Source: Chrysomallon squamiferum (lineage: Eukaryota > Mollusca > Gastropoda > Neomphalida > Peltospiridae). Taken from it: a stretch of 47,500 nucleotides of DNA. The stretch lies in contig CM022674.1 of assembly GCA_012295275.1 (NCBI GenBank), positions 5,958,936-6,006,435 on the forward strand. The letters are read 5' to 3'. Both the position numbers and the translations under genes were made by a program. Below are positions 14,863-28,000 of this stretch, one piece after another; the first letter of the stretch is position 1; each line of letters opens with the position of its first letter. The notes under the pieces were generated by a model. The model made no database searches. It worked only from the letters and a program-made list of their open reading frames with translations, and had not been told where the DNA came from.

Positions 14863-17243
14863 TGATGATGAAGATGATGATGATGATGATGATGATAAAC
14901 TGGTGAAAAATTCAAACCTACTTCATTCAAGTCGGGCGACACATATCTCTGAAATTATTTTCGTGAATAATTTACAACCTAAAGTGTTTGTTACAAGACA
15001 GTTCCGTTAAAAAAAATAATGCAAAAGGAAATGTCTTTAAGCAAATTTGCAGAAATAATTGATTTTTTTTCTTTTTATTCTTCTTAAACATGATACAGTA
15101 CGGTACAGGTATTAAAACCAGGTCAAATTCAAGTTGAATGGCAGCTTCGTCTAGACATCGTAGACGGGAATGATTACCTGAAGAAATAAGCTTAGTTACT
15201 GCTTAATTATATATTTTTTTCTAAGTATAAACTATCGCTGGTAAAGTTGCGAAGAATATTTCTTTAACACTTTTAAGGAATTCCTGATTTTTTTTGAGAA
15301 CGGGTGCTTTTGAGTGCAAATCCGATTTTTTAAAACGAGTAGTCAGAAACTAAATCTTTCGTTATCTCTTTCAAAGCTTTCATTTTTCATGTTGTTATTA
15401 TTATTATTAGTCTTTTTTCGTTTGGAAATTACGCAAATATTCAAATATTACGATGGACATTTGAAATGGATTTTTTTTTTTTTTTTTTAAATTATTATTT
15501 TTATAAGCCATATTTCTATTTTTCGTTACCGAAAAGACAACGGCAAAGCGGTTATAATCCGGAGAGCAAACAAAATATTTGTCCGTTATTTTGTTATGTA
15601 AAATTCGAATCTCGCTCACTGCCTAGTTCTGTCTGTTATTCATTAATTGATCAATAATATATTCTCTGTCATAAATAGAAACAGGACGAAAAGCCCCCGA
15701 TTCACGGGGCAGAACGACATTCAGTATCTTTCCGACATGCTCGTTCTTTTAATGAACAAGACCTGGGAATTTTACTGATAATTTATATTTAATTTTCAAG
15801 GCAGCTCTGCAGAAACGGCTGCTCAACCTGACACGTGACCTTTAAGGCTACGGAATAAATAAATAAATAAATATTGCTGCGTTGTCAATTGGTGATACAC
15901 ATATTGATGCGGTTACGTTTGACTTGTTTTAGTTCGTTTCTACTCCGTCGGATCGCTGGATCGGTTCGCCATTAGTAGAACAAAAAAAAAATGATGAAAA
16001 AAAAAGAAAAAAAAGAAGAAAAACACTGATGGTTGTAACACATAAAATGCGTTCTTAAATTAGAAATGTTGGATAAGATATTAAAAATATTTATCATGCT
16101 GGTTGCATCCAGCCCATCCCAACTCCCCCCAAGCTGCAGTTTTAATATGACTTTTCAGAACGAGTCACTGTGGAAATTTACTGAAGTAGTGGGAAATTTA
16201 CTTCGGAGAACGATAACCGTCGAAAATTTGCGAACATTCGCGAATTAACGTAAAGGCAATAATGGCGTTTTCGCATTGGTTTTGATCTCGATATGAAATT
16301 GGTTTCACATAAATTTTACTCCCGTGCAAAAGAAACTGTTCAAAATTACATTTTGGATATTAATAAGGAAAACCACAATTTCCTCGAAATTATTCAAATT
16401 TTATTTAAATAATAAAAATTATATCGTTTCAGAATTTGTGTTTCTTTCTTACTTTAAAAGTTATCTTTACTAGAAGTTGATTTTGTTCTCTGGAATCCTT
16501 GCTTTATGAGAAGGGTTTATTTTTTCATTCATGATAAATTCTTCGTGTTAATATTATATATATATATATATATATTTTTTTTAATGGATATTTTACATAT
16601 GTAAAAAAAAAAAAAAAAATAATAATTAATTTAAAAAATCCAGATTTCATTATTATATTTATTAAATTTTATTAATTTTTTTTTTTTTTTTAAACAAATC
16701 CAGAAAGTACGTTTTTTTAAAAAGTTTGCAATTTATTTCATTTCATTTATTTTTAAAGTTCAGTGATTCAAACTAATTATATATTTAGTTAAAAATCCTT
16801 TCAAAAGATGTTTCTTATTTAGCTTTTTTTTTTTTTTTTTTAAGGAATAAATTCATAATTTCTCTCATTTTTTCCAAATTCTTCGAACATATATATATAT
16901 ATCATTCATTATAAGTTAAAATGAAAGGAATAAATGTCTTATTTAGAAGAAAAATAAAAAAAAAAAAAAAAAAACCCACATAAAACCCCCCAAAATCATT
17001 AAACATTTTAAAGTTGAGTTTGACATTAAAAAGTAAAGCTGCTGCTACTACTACTATAATAAAAATAATAACAATAGCTGCAGCTTAATATTCAAAATAT
17101 ACTAAGCGGTGCCGAGATGTTATGAGGTCACTTACGTACTGTTCCGAATTTAAGAGGTCAGTGACGAAAACAGCCGAGGTTAACTGCGAATTTTGCCACT
17201 TTGATAATATTAATTATATACTGACGAACCATATCAGTTTATT

Positions 17244-17327
<84 letters not shown>

Positions 17328-18250
17328 GAAGATTATAATTATTACGAAAACAAGTAGTAAAAGTGCCTTTGTCTTTAAAATGAATTGTCATATTGTAACA
17401 AAAGAATATTTGCTTATGAAGTGACACTTGAGGAAACTGTTAAAACTGACAAATTTTCTTTTCTTTCTCATTAATTTCTCAGCATATTTTAAAACAATTG
17501 AGTTAGAAATTTTTTAAATAAAATTAAAAAAAAAAAGAGAAAAGAATCAGGATAAAACAAAATCTCTAAACAGAAATTGATATGTTACTTATTTATTTTT
17601 TGTCATCTTTATTATCAGGAAACTATATGTTTAAAGGAACAATAATTTGGATGTATATAAGACTATATTTTTAGATTTTATGTTCGAATTATACCCACAG
17701 TCACTGTTTAAACAAGACTAGACATTAAGTAGTAAAACGTATCCTTCAGGCGAAGGGCGTTAAATGAATATCTTACAGCAATTATTTAAAATATAAACAT
17801 ATAAACGTCGTCAAATTTAGTTTAACATTAATTTAAATAACAGTTTACTGCGACCTATTGTGAACATTTTTTTTGTTTTTAAATATTAGTTTAAATAACA
17901 AAATTAAACTAATTTTCACATGTCCTACAATACATTTGCATTGTGAATATTTATTTTCACGATTTAATTACCAGTGTTTTATTTTCTTTCTTTTTTTTTT
18001 GAAAATTTCAGTAATATATTTAGAGCTGTAATTTTCAAAATACCGATTTACAACATAACAGAACTGAATGCTATATAGCCTACGACCTTTTTAATATACT
18101 TATTGTTCACAATTATAATCGAACTTTAATTATTTTATCAAAATGACTAAATCATATTTTAATGCTGCTGATGTAAAACCGTACAACTTTTATTTCACTT
18201 TGTTTACCATATATTCCTTACTGGCCTAGTCAACCAAATTTCTTTTCTTG
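13940..18250. other. Intergenic upstream of the SLC5A3-like gene
   Basis: Poly-T/poly-A pair at 14145-14222, (AAT)n/(GAT)n at 14818-14896, (AAT)n/(ATG)n at 17244-17333, several further oligo-A and oligo-T runs, and unique AT-rich DNA. No coding region recognised. Confidence 0.6.
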
Positions 18251-18370
18251 CAGGCGTTTGAAAATATTGATAGCACTGAACATTAACGATTTATTTGGTC
18301 TTTTGTATCACGATTCCCTTTCGATTCACCGTTCCACCCTTAGTCACAGCGTCACCTTGAACTATGTGGC

Positions 18371-18700
18371 GGTTTTTTCCACTAATAAAAATAGCTATAA
18401 AAGCTCCGCGAAGTTGCTGTTGCTGCTGTCTGACAGTAAAACCCAACAAACAAAGTAATATTCACCAACAGTAACTACGGTTTACCATTTTTCTGCTGGT
18501 CGGTAAATTGGCTATTTCTTGGTCAACGGATATCTATATAAAAAGACGACTATACGGTTAGTATTAAAACTTATATAATAATGTGTTGACGTCGAAATAA
18601 TGAAGCGTGTGCTTATTATTGCGAGGACCCTCGTGGATAGCGCATCTGTTGTTTACATGCGCATAAGCGTTGCGATTTGCTTCCGGCACGAATTCGTCTG
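18371..18700 (+). promoter_or_regulatory. Candidate promoter of the SLC5A3-like gene
   Basis: Two TATA-like sites (TATAAAAG at 18396-18403 in CTATAAAAGC; TATATAAAAAG at 18535-18545), a CRE-like TGACGTC (18587-18593), an NRF1-like CATGCGCA (18656-18663) and an ETS site CTTCCGG (18680-18686) fall in a patch with many CpGs, in contrast to the surrounding AT-rich DNA. The position fits a transcription start 0.5-0.8 kb before the first coding exon. Which TATA site is used, if either, is not decided by the sequence. Confidence 0.4.
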
Positions 18701-18860
18701 CTATGTTGTAATTATTACTAATTATAAAATAACAGAATAAAATTTAATATATCAAGTAAAAAGACATTCATACCTAATATTCATAATGGATTATGGTGAA
18801 TTTTATTTCAGCGAGTTGAGTGCTGTTGATTTAAAATATCTTAAATCTTGTTTTATTCAG
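18700..18860 (+). other. Possible 5' UTR exon with an upstream ORF
   Basis: Exon 1 coding DNA begins at a splice acceptor (19201), so an upstream exon is needed. A usable donor TTCAG|GTAACT is at 18860/18861. An ATG at 18786 opens 25 codons up to that donor (begins MDYGEFYFSELSAVDLKYL). Spliced to 19202, the frame stays open across the transporter start codon in a different frame. The exon and its boundaries are inferred only from signals. Confidence 0.25.
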
Positions 18861-19220
18861 GTAACTTGCAGTTTACAATTTTTGCAGACGACATCGGCGT
18901 AATCGAAATTAACAAAAAATATAAAACGAAGTAAAATCATTCGGATAAAATTTAACAGAAGAGATAAATTAATTTAAAAATTAAATTTATGATAGGTGCT
19001 TTATGCGAAATGGTTAGACTAATTATTTTCATTAAATATAGTTAATTAAATGATTAAATAAATAAAATTAAATCAATAATAATAATAGTAATGGCTATTC
19101 ATTTTGCTGAAAACAATTATACATCTTTTAATTTATTTTTTATTTTAACTAAAAAATGGATACTTTTTCTTTAAATTATTTTAAAAAAATTAATTTTTCA
19201 GATATTAGAAATCAGCAAAA

Positions 19221-19307
19221 ATGACGATGGAATCTGCAAGACTTACTGGTGCAGATATGGGCGTTGTTGGGGCTTATTTTGTTGTGATCATTGGTGTCGG
19301 GCTGTTT
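19221..19307 (+). CDS. SLC5A3: SLC5A3-like coding exon 1 (residues 1-29)
   Basis: Encodes the N-terminus and first membrane helix ([20 protein letters not shown]). An acceptor TTTTTCAG ends at 19201, so the exon begins at 19202 and carries about 19 nt of 5' UTR; an upstream non-coding exon is therefore expected. A second ATG at 19227 has a stronger context (A at -3, G at +4) and could be used instead. The donor is TTT|GTAAGT, phase 0. Intron 1 (19308-21936) is 2.6 kb of AT-rich, oligo-A-containing DNA with an inverted-repeat element near 21.5 kb. Confidence 0.88.
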
Positions 19308-22300
19308 GTAAGTTAAATTTTCAACATAAATATGGCTCAGTACAAAATAGTATAAATATTTCTTTTTTTTTTCTTTCTTTCTTTCTTCTTCCTATTTTTT
19401 ACCATTTTTTTTTTATACCTACATTTTAACAAATGACCTGTATATAAGATCAAAAGCAATAGAAATGAACAGGAAAAAAAAAAAATTAAAAAAATAAAAT
19501 ATAGTAAGTAATAATAATGAATACAAATTATTTTTATTGTTTGCTTAATGGGCCCAACTCACAAAAAACCCACAACCCTCCTCAAAATAGATAAAAAACA
19601 AACAAAAACAAACTACCCACAGTATTCAACATGGTTAAAAAGATGAAGGAGATATTACTTAAAAACAAACCACCCTCAAAATACTATCCCAGCAACACGC
19701 AACCAACCCCCACAACAAATAATCGTATTGTGATTGAAAGAAGTGTGGTATGGTAAAAATCAAAAGAATTAAACAACAAAAACTTAAAAGAATTAAAAAA
19801 AAACCCTAAGAATTAATGTTTTATTTTGTGGGCTTATTAAAAAAAAAAAAAAAAAAAAAAATATTATTGTTTTTTTAAATTTAATATTTTATCATTTGGT
19901 ATGGCTGAAATAATTCTGAACAGTTTTTTTTTAATGAGTCATATTTCAGTATAATAAACCAACAATGACATCCTGGTTCTCTTACTTAAATTCCCTAGGT
20001 CACATATATTCACTCTTGTTTTTTAATATATTATACAATATATTTTTCATTATATTAAAATACAGCGTTTTATTTTTATTTTTATGTATAATGACCAAAT
20101 AATTATAAGTATAGATAATAGAAAAATAATAACAAGAACAATAGCAACAAACAAAAATAACAACAAAAAAATTAAAATACACCAAACACTTATTCAAAGT
20201 TACTACTAATAACAACAAAAATCTTCCAGTAATATTACCAAATTAAAATAAAAAAAAATATTTAAAAAAAAAAAAAAAAAATAAAAATAAATAAATAAAT
20301 AATATTAAAAAAACCCTGAAAAACATAAAACCCCACAACATTATAATAATTTAAGCCTATTTTCATATTTTTTCAGGTTTCACTGAAAACTCACAGATTA
20401 ATTTACATAAGGTCTAGATTTGCTAAAGCCTGCGCCATGGGGGTCAGGTGAAAATATAGAGGGAAAGTCCTGCATCATGTTCTAATTAACATGTTGGTGC
20501 CCAGAAATCCCAAGTTAATAAGTTTTTCTTTGTTTCTCAAAAGAAATTACAGTAAACAAAAAAAAAATACATCTATATCACTGCATTAGAAATTGTTATA
20601 CTGGATTATTAACTAATATTATTTTTCATATATTTTTTTTTTTTTTTTCAGAAAAATTTATTTACTATCCAATTTTTAAAATTCAAAATTAGAAGTTTTT
20701 TTCTTCATTTATTTTATTTTAAAAAGTTTAATATAATTATCATAATACTGAGGTAACGTAACAGCTGTTTAGTTTCACTGCTCACAATAAATACTAGAAC
20801 CTGTAAACAAAAAAGCATGCACATCTGCACTCAGTGTATTTGACTAACCTGATGCATATTTCAGTAGGTACCACTGACCGTGTTAATACTGTATATAAAA
20901 TACATTATGGTGTCTGGTAGAGAGAATTATGTATGTATTAATATTGGCAGAAGAAATACCCTTAGGTCCATCTAACTTGGAATATTTATAGACACTGGTT
21001 TTTATACTGATGTTATCAGTGGAGACAAAATTGATTTCCAAATATTTAAAAAACATTTATTTAATGATTATGTTTGGAATTTACAAAACAAAGGAAGAAA
21101 ACAACATTCTGATTAGGTGAAATAATATTAATCAAAAATAAAATAAAAAGGCTAACTATAATAAAAAAAAAAAAATAAAAAATTTAATTAGTTAATCAAT
21201 AAACAAATAGGTTAATAAGTTAAAATATATTAATAAAAATAACAACTACAATAACAATAATGTAAAATTTTTAATTATTTCTTTAAAAAATAATAATTAA
21301 GTATAAGTAAGTTCATAATAATCTGGACTGTGCAAGTTATTTCTTATCAGACATCATTAATAATAATTATAGTAATAATAACAATAAAAGGACTAAAACA
21401 AATAATTTTAATAATATAAACTTAATTATTTTTTTATAGTGATTAATTAATAATTTTATATTTTATAATTCTATTTGATCAATATTTGGACTAAGCCAGT
21501 TAATTTTGTTTATGATTTGTTTTGATAAAGAGTATCTGTGCAAATATTTTAAAAGAGAGAATAATGTCAAGGTAAATATGACTTTATTTGATATAACTCC
21601 TGGTAACAATATAATAAAAAATTCACCAAGATTTAAAATTAGCAATATATAACCATCAAAAATATTTGAAAAAAAAACCCTTGAACAGTTGTTAATTTAT
21701 CTTGACATTATTCTCTTTAAAAAAAAAAAAGAATTAAAAAAGCCACCATTTTTTTTTTAATATTAATTTATATTTTTGTATAAACAGATATTATTTTTTT
21801 CTTTTTTTAAATTTACAGATAAGAGTCTACATTGGATCTGGTACAAATACAACATTCTGTCTGAAATTAATTACAGGAAAAGTTAGCTGTGGTTAATGAA
21901 ATAATTAAACTAATTTACAATTGTTTGTTTTTTCAGGCCATGTACAGAGCCAACAGAGGTACAGTTAGTGGATATTTCCTTGCTGGGCGATCAATGTGGT
22001 TTCTGCCTGTAAGTATTGTATACAAGATTTCTTTTACAAATTTGTGGCTAGGTCTGAGACTTAAGAGTGGTTAGAGCGCTGGGACGAGGGACGATTGGTC
22101 GTAAGATCGATTCACCTCGGTACCGCCACTGAGTCACTTAACTTGTCAGTGAGTTCTCCAGTGACTAACACATTGTAGTAATAATAATAACGATAATGAT
22201 GATGATAATGAGATAATGACGATGATGATAATGATGATTATGAAGATGATGATTATGATGATAATGTGATTATAATGATGGTGATAATGAAAAAGTTGAG

Positions 22301-25002
22301 TTAAACATTAAAACAATTTTATTTTTTTAAATGTACTAAATTAAACTCTGGAGCAGATGCAGAGGATTTAGGTTGAGATATTCTGAATCTCTTTCTGCTC
22401 AGAATTATTTAAATGTTTAGCATGTTTAGTAATCTGTAAATAAAATTATAATATTTATGTTATCCTATATTAAAAAAAAAAAAAAAAAAGTAAACATATG
22501 AGTTTAATTTTTCATGCCATTCTTAAATTATGGTGAATTGTCTGTCAAATCATCATATCATATAATTCCTCTAATTTATTTACTTGAAGTTAAAAACAGT
22601 TATACTTCTGTATAAAACAAGAGTACAATAATAAAATTGCAACTATTTTACTGTTTTATTTTAACAATGTGGCCCTATTTTGTTGTATTAATACTAATTC
22701 TTTGTTACTTTTAAAAATAATTTAATAGTGTATTTTTTTTTTGTGTTTATATTTGAGTGCCCATGTTATAATGATAATCATAATGATGATGATAATTATG
22801 ATGTTAATAAGAATAGTAATGATGATGATAATGATATAACAATAATAAAAAGCAAATTATAACATAAATAACTAATTCTTCACAGATGGGAGCCTCGTTG
22901 TTTGTCAGTAACATTGGAACAGAACATTTCATTGGTCTGGCTGGGTCAGGAGCTGCCCAAGGAATCAGTGTAGGAGCCTGGGAACTAAATGTATGTTATT
23001 ATCTTTGTGAAAATCTGAATTTATAATGTATTTTCTTTAAACATATATTTTTAAATATATAAAATTCATTTGTTTTTAAATGATTAAAATAAAAAAAAAA
23101 AAAAAAATTTCTTTTATATATTTAATCTCATTTCTTCCATTATATTTTAACATAAATATAACTTGTTATTTATAAATTAATTCATGTCATAACAAAGCAG
23201 TAATATACTTTTGACATTCTGTTAATTAATTAATTGTAATGTCTAAATCTGTGTCAGTACTGTAAATTGTGGCTGCTATTAATATGTATCCAAAATGCTT
23301 GCTTTTTTAGAATTTCTTCTGTTTGATTTATCTTGCAAAAACATGTAGATTTCTTTTATGAATATATTATTATTTTTATTTTTATTTATTTGAAGGCTCT
23401 CATTTTGCTGCAAATTCTAGGATGGGTGTTTATCCCAGTCTACATTGCCTGTGGGGTGAGTTTCATTCTGTATTTTTTATTTTGTATAAATTTCATATTT
23501 TTATTTGTGCATACATTTATGTCTTTCTTTCACATTCTTCCTGTGTTGGTTTTTAATTATTTGTAATATACTCCACCTGTTAAAGATCAATCCTCAGATA
23601 TGACAGACTATTACTCCACTCCAATTGTCTTACATTCTATGTGACAAAAGTAATTTAACCAGTTTGAACCACCATTTCATTTTGTGAAGTCTGTTTGTGA
23701 AGCTCTATGAATGACAGTCTGTGTTTGTTATTCTATGTATCAGTTATGCATTCAAGCTTCCATCCATCCATCCATCCATCCATCCACCTTTAATCTTTAA
23801 TATTTGATTGTACAAATTACATCCATGTTTATTTCTATAATCCTCTAAAGAATCTAGGACATGTTTTCTATTTTATGTATTTTGTTTTCTGTTTAAACTA
23901 ACTCGCTGACTTGTTATTTATAATTACAGACTTACACAATGCCAGAATATTTATCAAAGAGATTTGGAGGACAGAGATTACGAGTGTATTTTGCTTTTCT
24001 CTCGCTGGTTCTCTACATTTTTACTAAATGTTCTGTGAGTACTATCAGCTGAAAATTTTCCCATTCATAAAATATAAATGACAAAAACGTGTATTTCTTA
24101 TTTTCTTAGTCTAATTTGTTGCATTGCTTTTAAAATGTATTTTTTAGGTTTTAAGGTGTTTGAAAATCCAAAATGTACAATTATGAAAAATAAACAAATT
24201 TATATCTACAGAATTAAACCAGCAAATATCTATATGGAAAAAAAGAAGATAAAAGTAAAAAAGAAAAAAGAGAAGAATCCTCTCTAAAATACATTGTACA
24301 ATCTTATTAATGATACTTTATATATGTATTTAAACATAGCATTTATTTTGTAAATTTACCAAAATTTTATATTAAAGACAGAATCCATTAATATTTTAAA
24401 TAAAAAAATAAAAAAAATCACTGTCATAAATAAGAAGACATTAAATAATTTTCTTATTATGATTTTCATTTCTTCTGTAATTTATTATTTAAATTATTCA
24501 AAAAAATGTTTATATATAAATATATATATTATTATTGTAATTTTTTCTTGTCTTTTATTTAAATTAAAATTTGTATTTGATTTTAGGGTGATCTGCTTAC
24601 TGGTGCCTTCTTTATACAACAAAGTTTGCACTGGGATCTTTATGTGTGTATTGTTGCCCTTGTATTCATCACTGCAATCCTGACAATCACAGGTAATTAA
24701 AAATGTTATTAATTTATCTACTTATTATTATTTTAAATAATAATAAATAAATAAAAACTAATTGTTGAATACACATGAATTTAAAATTTTGTTAATGATA
24801 GACTTAATGTTAAGAGTTGTAACAAAACAAACATTTTCTCTTTTTATTATTTTAGACAATTCAGTTGAAAATGTTGTTGATAAATTGCTTTTTTGAACCA
24901 CTGAATTTTTTAAAAAATTAATATTTATTCTTTATTAACATAGCAGATGTCACTTTCACTGTTAAATATAATTTATTAATTTAATGTCTGTGTGTGTGTG
25001 TT

Positions 25003-25065
<63 letters not shown>

Positions 25066-28000
25066 CTGTGTCTGTGTGTGGGTGTGGGTGTGTCTGCACA
25101 TACATAAATATAACAGAAAATATATGTAGTGTTTGATTCATGCAGGAAATATATTTCCTGAAATTTGATGTTGAAAATTAAACATGTTTCCTGAAATCAT
25201 TCTCTTGGTCCTTGAAGAGTAAACCAATAGTTCTTAATTACAAAGTAATTTAAAAACAAAGAAGAGAGAATACTTCTTCATCTTGTATAAGAGGACTTGT
25301 GAATAACTTATAACATGCCTACAGATTAGATGTGACTAATCCTGAGCTGTCATCCTCATTAATGTTGTGCAAAAGAGATTAGTAATCAAAACACTTGACT
25401 TTGACTTGCACTAAAGAGAATATATTTAAAAAAAATCATTTTTGGAACATCTTTTATCTAAGGTAATAATTTGTTACAAAAACAAAAGAGATTTTGTATG
25501 AGAAGGCTTGTCATTTGCTTCAAACATATCTTGACAAATCTTGAGTATTTCTTCATAAATGTTGTGCAAAAGAAATTAGTAATCAAAACACTTGAGTCTG
25601 TTTTAATTATACACTTGCAATAATGGAGAACCAGGAAACATTTCAAGATAGCCTTTTCAAGACTTATTAAGAAAACAGTAGAAATTCTAAAGAACTGTAT
25701 TGCAGAATTGTCAGTGAATTGTTGGAAGCCATCAGTGTCTGCAAAAAGACTTCACATCAATACAATCTTCTCAAGAAGTATGAAATTCTTAAGTGACAGT
25801 GAAAAACTGGTAAACGATGAGAGAAAGCAAATAAAGCTCCTCTATACTTCCTGTCATCTGAAGAGACATAGGTTAAACATTGCAGCCTATCATGCTGGTC
25901 AAGAAAAGATGGTGTATGAATTGACCAACAAATACACTAACATCTCAACAGAAGTCCCTGAGTGGGGAGTGGCAGAGAAAGAGAAAGAATACAACCACAA
26001 GAGGAACATATGTCAAACCAATCATCTCCAAATACTTCAGCTGCTGAGCCCTGGTTGATCTAATCGATATGCAATCAGTGAGTTAAATGAATCATGGTCT
26101 ATTAAGATCACCTCATAAAGTTCTGTGTTTTTTGCCCCTTGACATCAAAACATGCCACTGAGGTTTGATTTTAACTGCTAGACTTCTTTCTCCTACTTGG
26201 TGCTGTTGCATGCTCAAAGTGACTTGTGGTTCAGAACTTACAGCACATCTAATCATTAAACTGAAAGTAATGTGGCCAGAGTCGTTGATGATCCATGGTA
26301 GATCTGGGCATCCTGAGAACCAAGTGTTTGAAGAAAGAACAAACTGTGACATTGAGGACATGCTTGTTTGTTGGCTAGTAGATAACAATAAAGCTGAATG
26401 TTGGACTTAAATTTGTTCAGTTTAAGAAGAACTCCAGTCTTAACAATGGAATTAAGGGTTCCCCATTTGTGATACTTTTGGGTTCTGGTGCACACATTGG
26501 CCTGTCATCATCTAACCTCCCTTCAAGTCTGATGAAGTTACTGGGAGTGCTCAGGTAGAACTTGGCTCCTCTTGCCAAGAAGCAGTTCAGCATTGTGACT
26601 GAAGGTAGTGACAGTGACATGTACTGTATTGTTGTCAAACGGGCACTCTCATTGGTAAATATTCACAAAACCAAATTGATGTGTGCTACCCAGTTATATT
26701 CTGCAGATGACTTTGAAAGCATTTCTCTCTCCCAAGCTGTTCAGCTTGACTCTAATTGTGGTGGACAGAGTTTTACAAAGTGCAACTATGCAGATTCCAT
26801 GCATTGTCAAACTAATCATTGATTTTGTTTCAAGGCAAATATCCAGTGAAACTACAGGTGTCACTCAACCCTAACATGTACAGATAACCTCTCCTAAGTG
26901 CAATTCACTCTTTCCTGAGCACAAATGCTAAGCAAGATTCTAGATGTTCTGATATATATTGTGTTGAAATATAAATATGTGCTATCTTTCCTTTTAAAAA
27001 TGAAGTTTCAGTAAAATGAGATTTATAGTACATGTTTATAGTATATATTTGAAAGAAAAATGTATTCTAAGTACATGTTCTTACATTTATAAATTGAAAT
27101 TGTATTATGTTGTATGTGTATTGGTCTGTTTCAGGAGGGCTCACTGCTGTTATATATACAGATACTTTACAGGCCGTGCTTATGGTTGGTGGTTCCCTCT
27201 ATCTGACAGGGGCAGGTAATATAATACTAAAATATTAGTAATGATATTTAGGTTTTTATGAAAGCGATGATATGTAAAGAAGTTTATGTAAACATTTTTC
27301 TGCAACAAACTGCAAAGTTCATGGCCTTCATTAAGTCACTGAAGATGTATTTTATCCACAAAAGTGTATATTTCTCCAAGTTTAAATTAATTAACAAAAA
27401 TTAACAGAAATGACAATGACTCTTAATTAATGTACATCCTACAACTGATTCTTTTTTTTTTTTCTTTAGCATTCAGCAAGATTGGAGGATTTGAGGGACT
27501 TCTTGAGAAATACCCACAGGCAGTACCCAAGAATGTATCTTCTATAGTTGTAAATGAAACATGTCACTACCCAGACAAACAGGCTTTCCGCATGCTGCGA
27601 GACGCTGATGATGACTATATGCCTTGGCTGGGATTTATTCTTGGACAAACACCTGGTTCTGTCTGGTACTGGTGTACTGATCAGGTATGAATACCCAGAA
27701 AAGTATAATCTGAGAATTATATGTTTTAGCATCATTCAGTTTAAAATGTTACTTCAGCTAATCCTTTAGCTTCTCTGTACCTAACTTTAGATGTAATTGT
27801 AACAAATGTACCCTATTATTATTATTTCATAATTCTGTTTGATTAATATTTGTCCTAAGCCAGTTCATTATTTTTATTATTGACTAAATATGAAGTGCAG
27901 TTAATACTACAGAAAATTATTTTTAGGTTGTGTCTGATTCTTTGGGCCATATAATTTGTACCTTTTATTTTGATCAAACTTGATGTCAGACATTTTCTTT

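Noticed and set aside
18258-18458. 66-codon open frame after an acceptor-like TTCTTGCAG
   Set aside because: It ends without joining the transporter frame and overlaps the TATA-bearing promoter patch.
22040-22140. Possible tRNA gene
   Set aside because: It has box-like words but no acceptor stem pairing or clear anticodon arm; better explained as a SINE head.
25708-26058. 116-codon open frame as an independent gene in intron 6
   Set aside because: It is one frame of a longer decayed integrase-like element with stops and frame changes on both sides.
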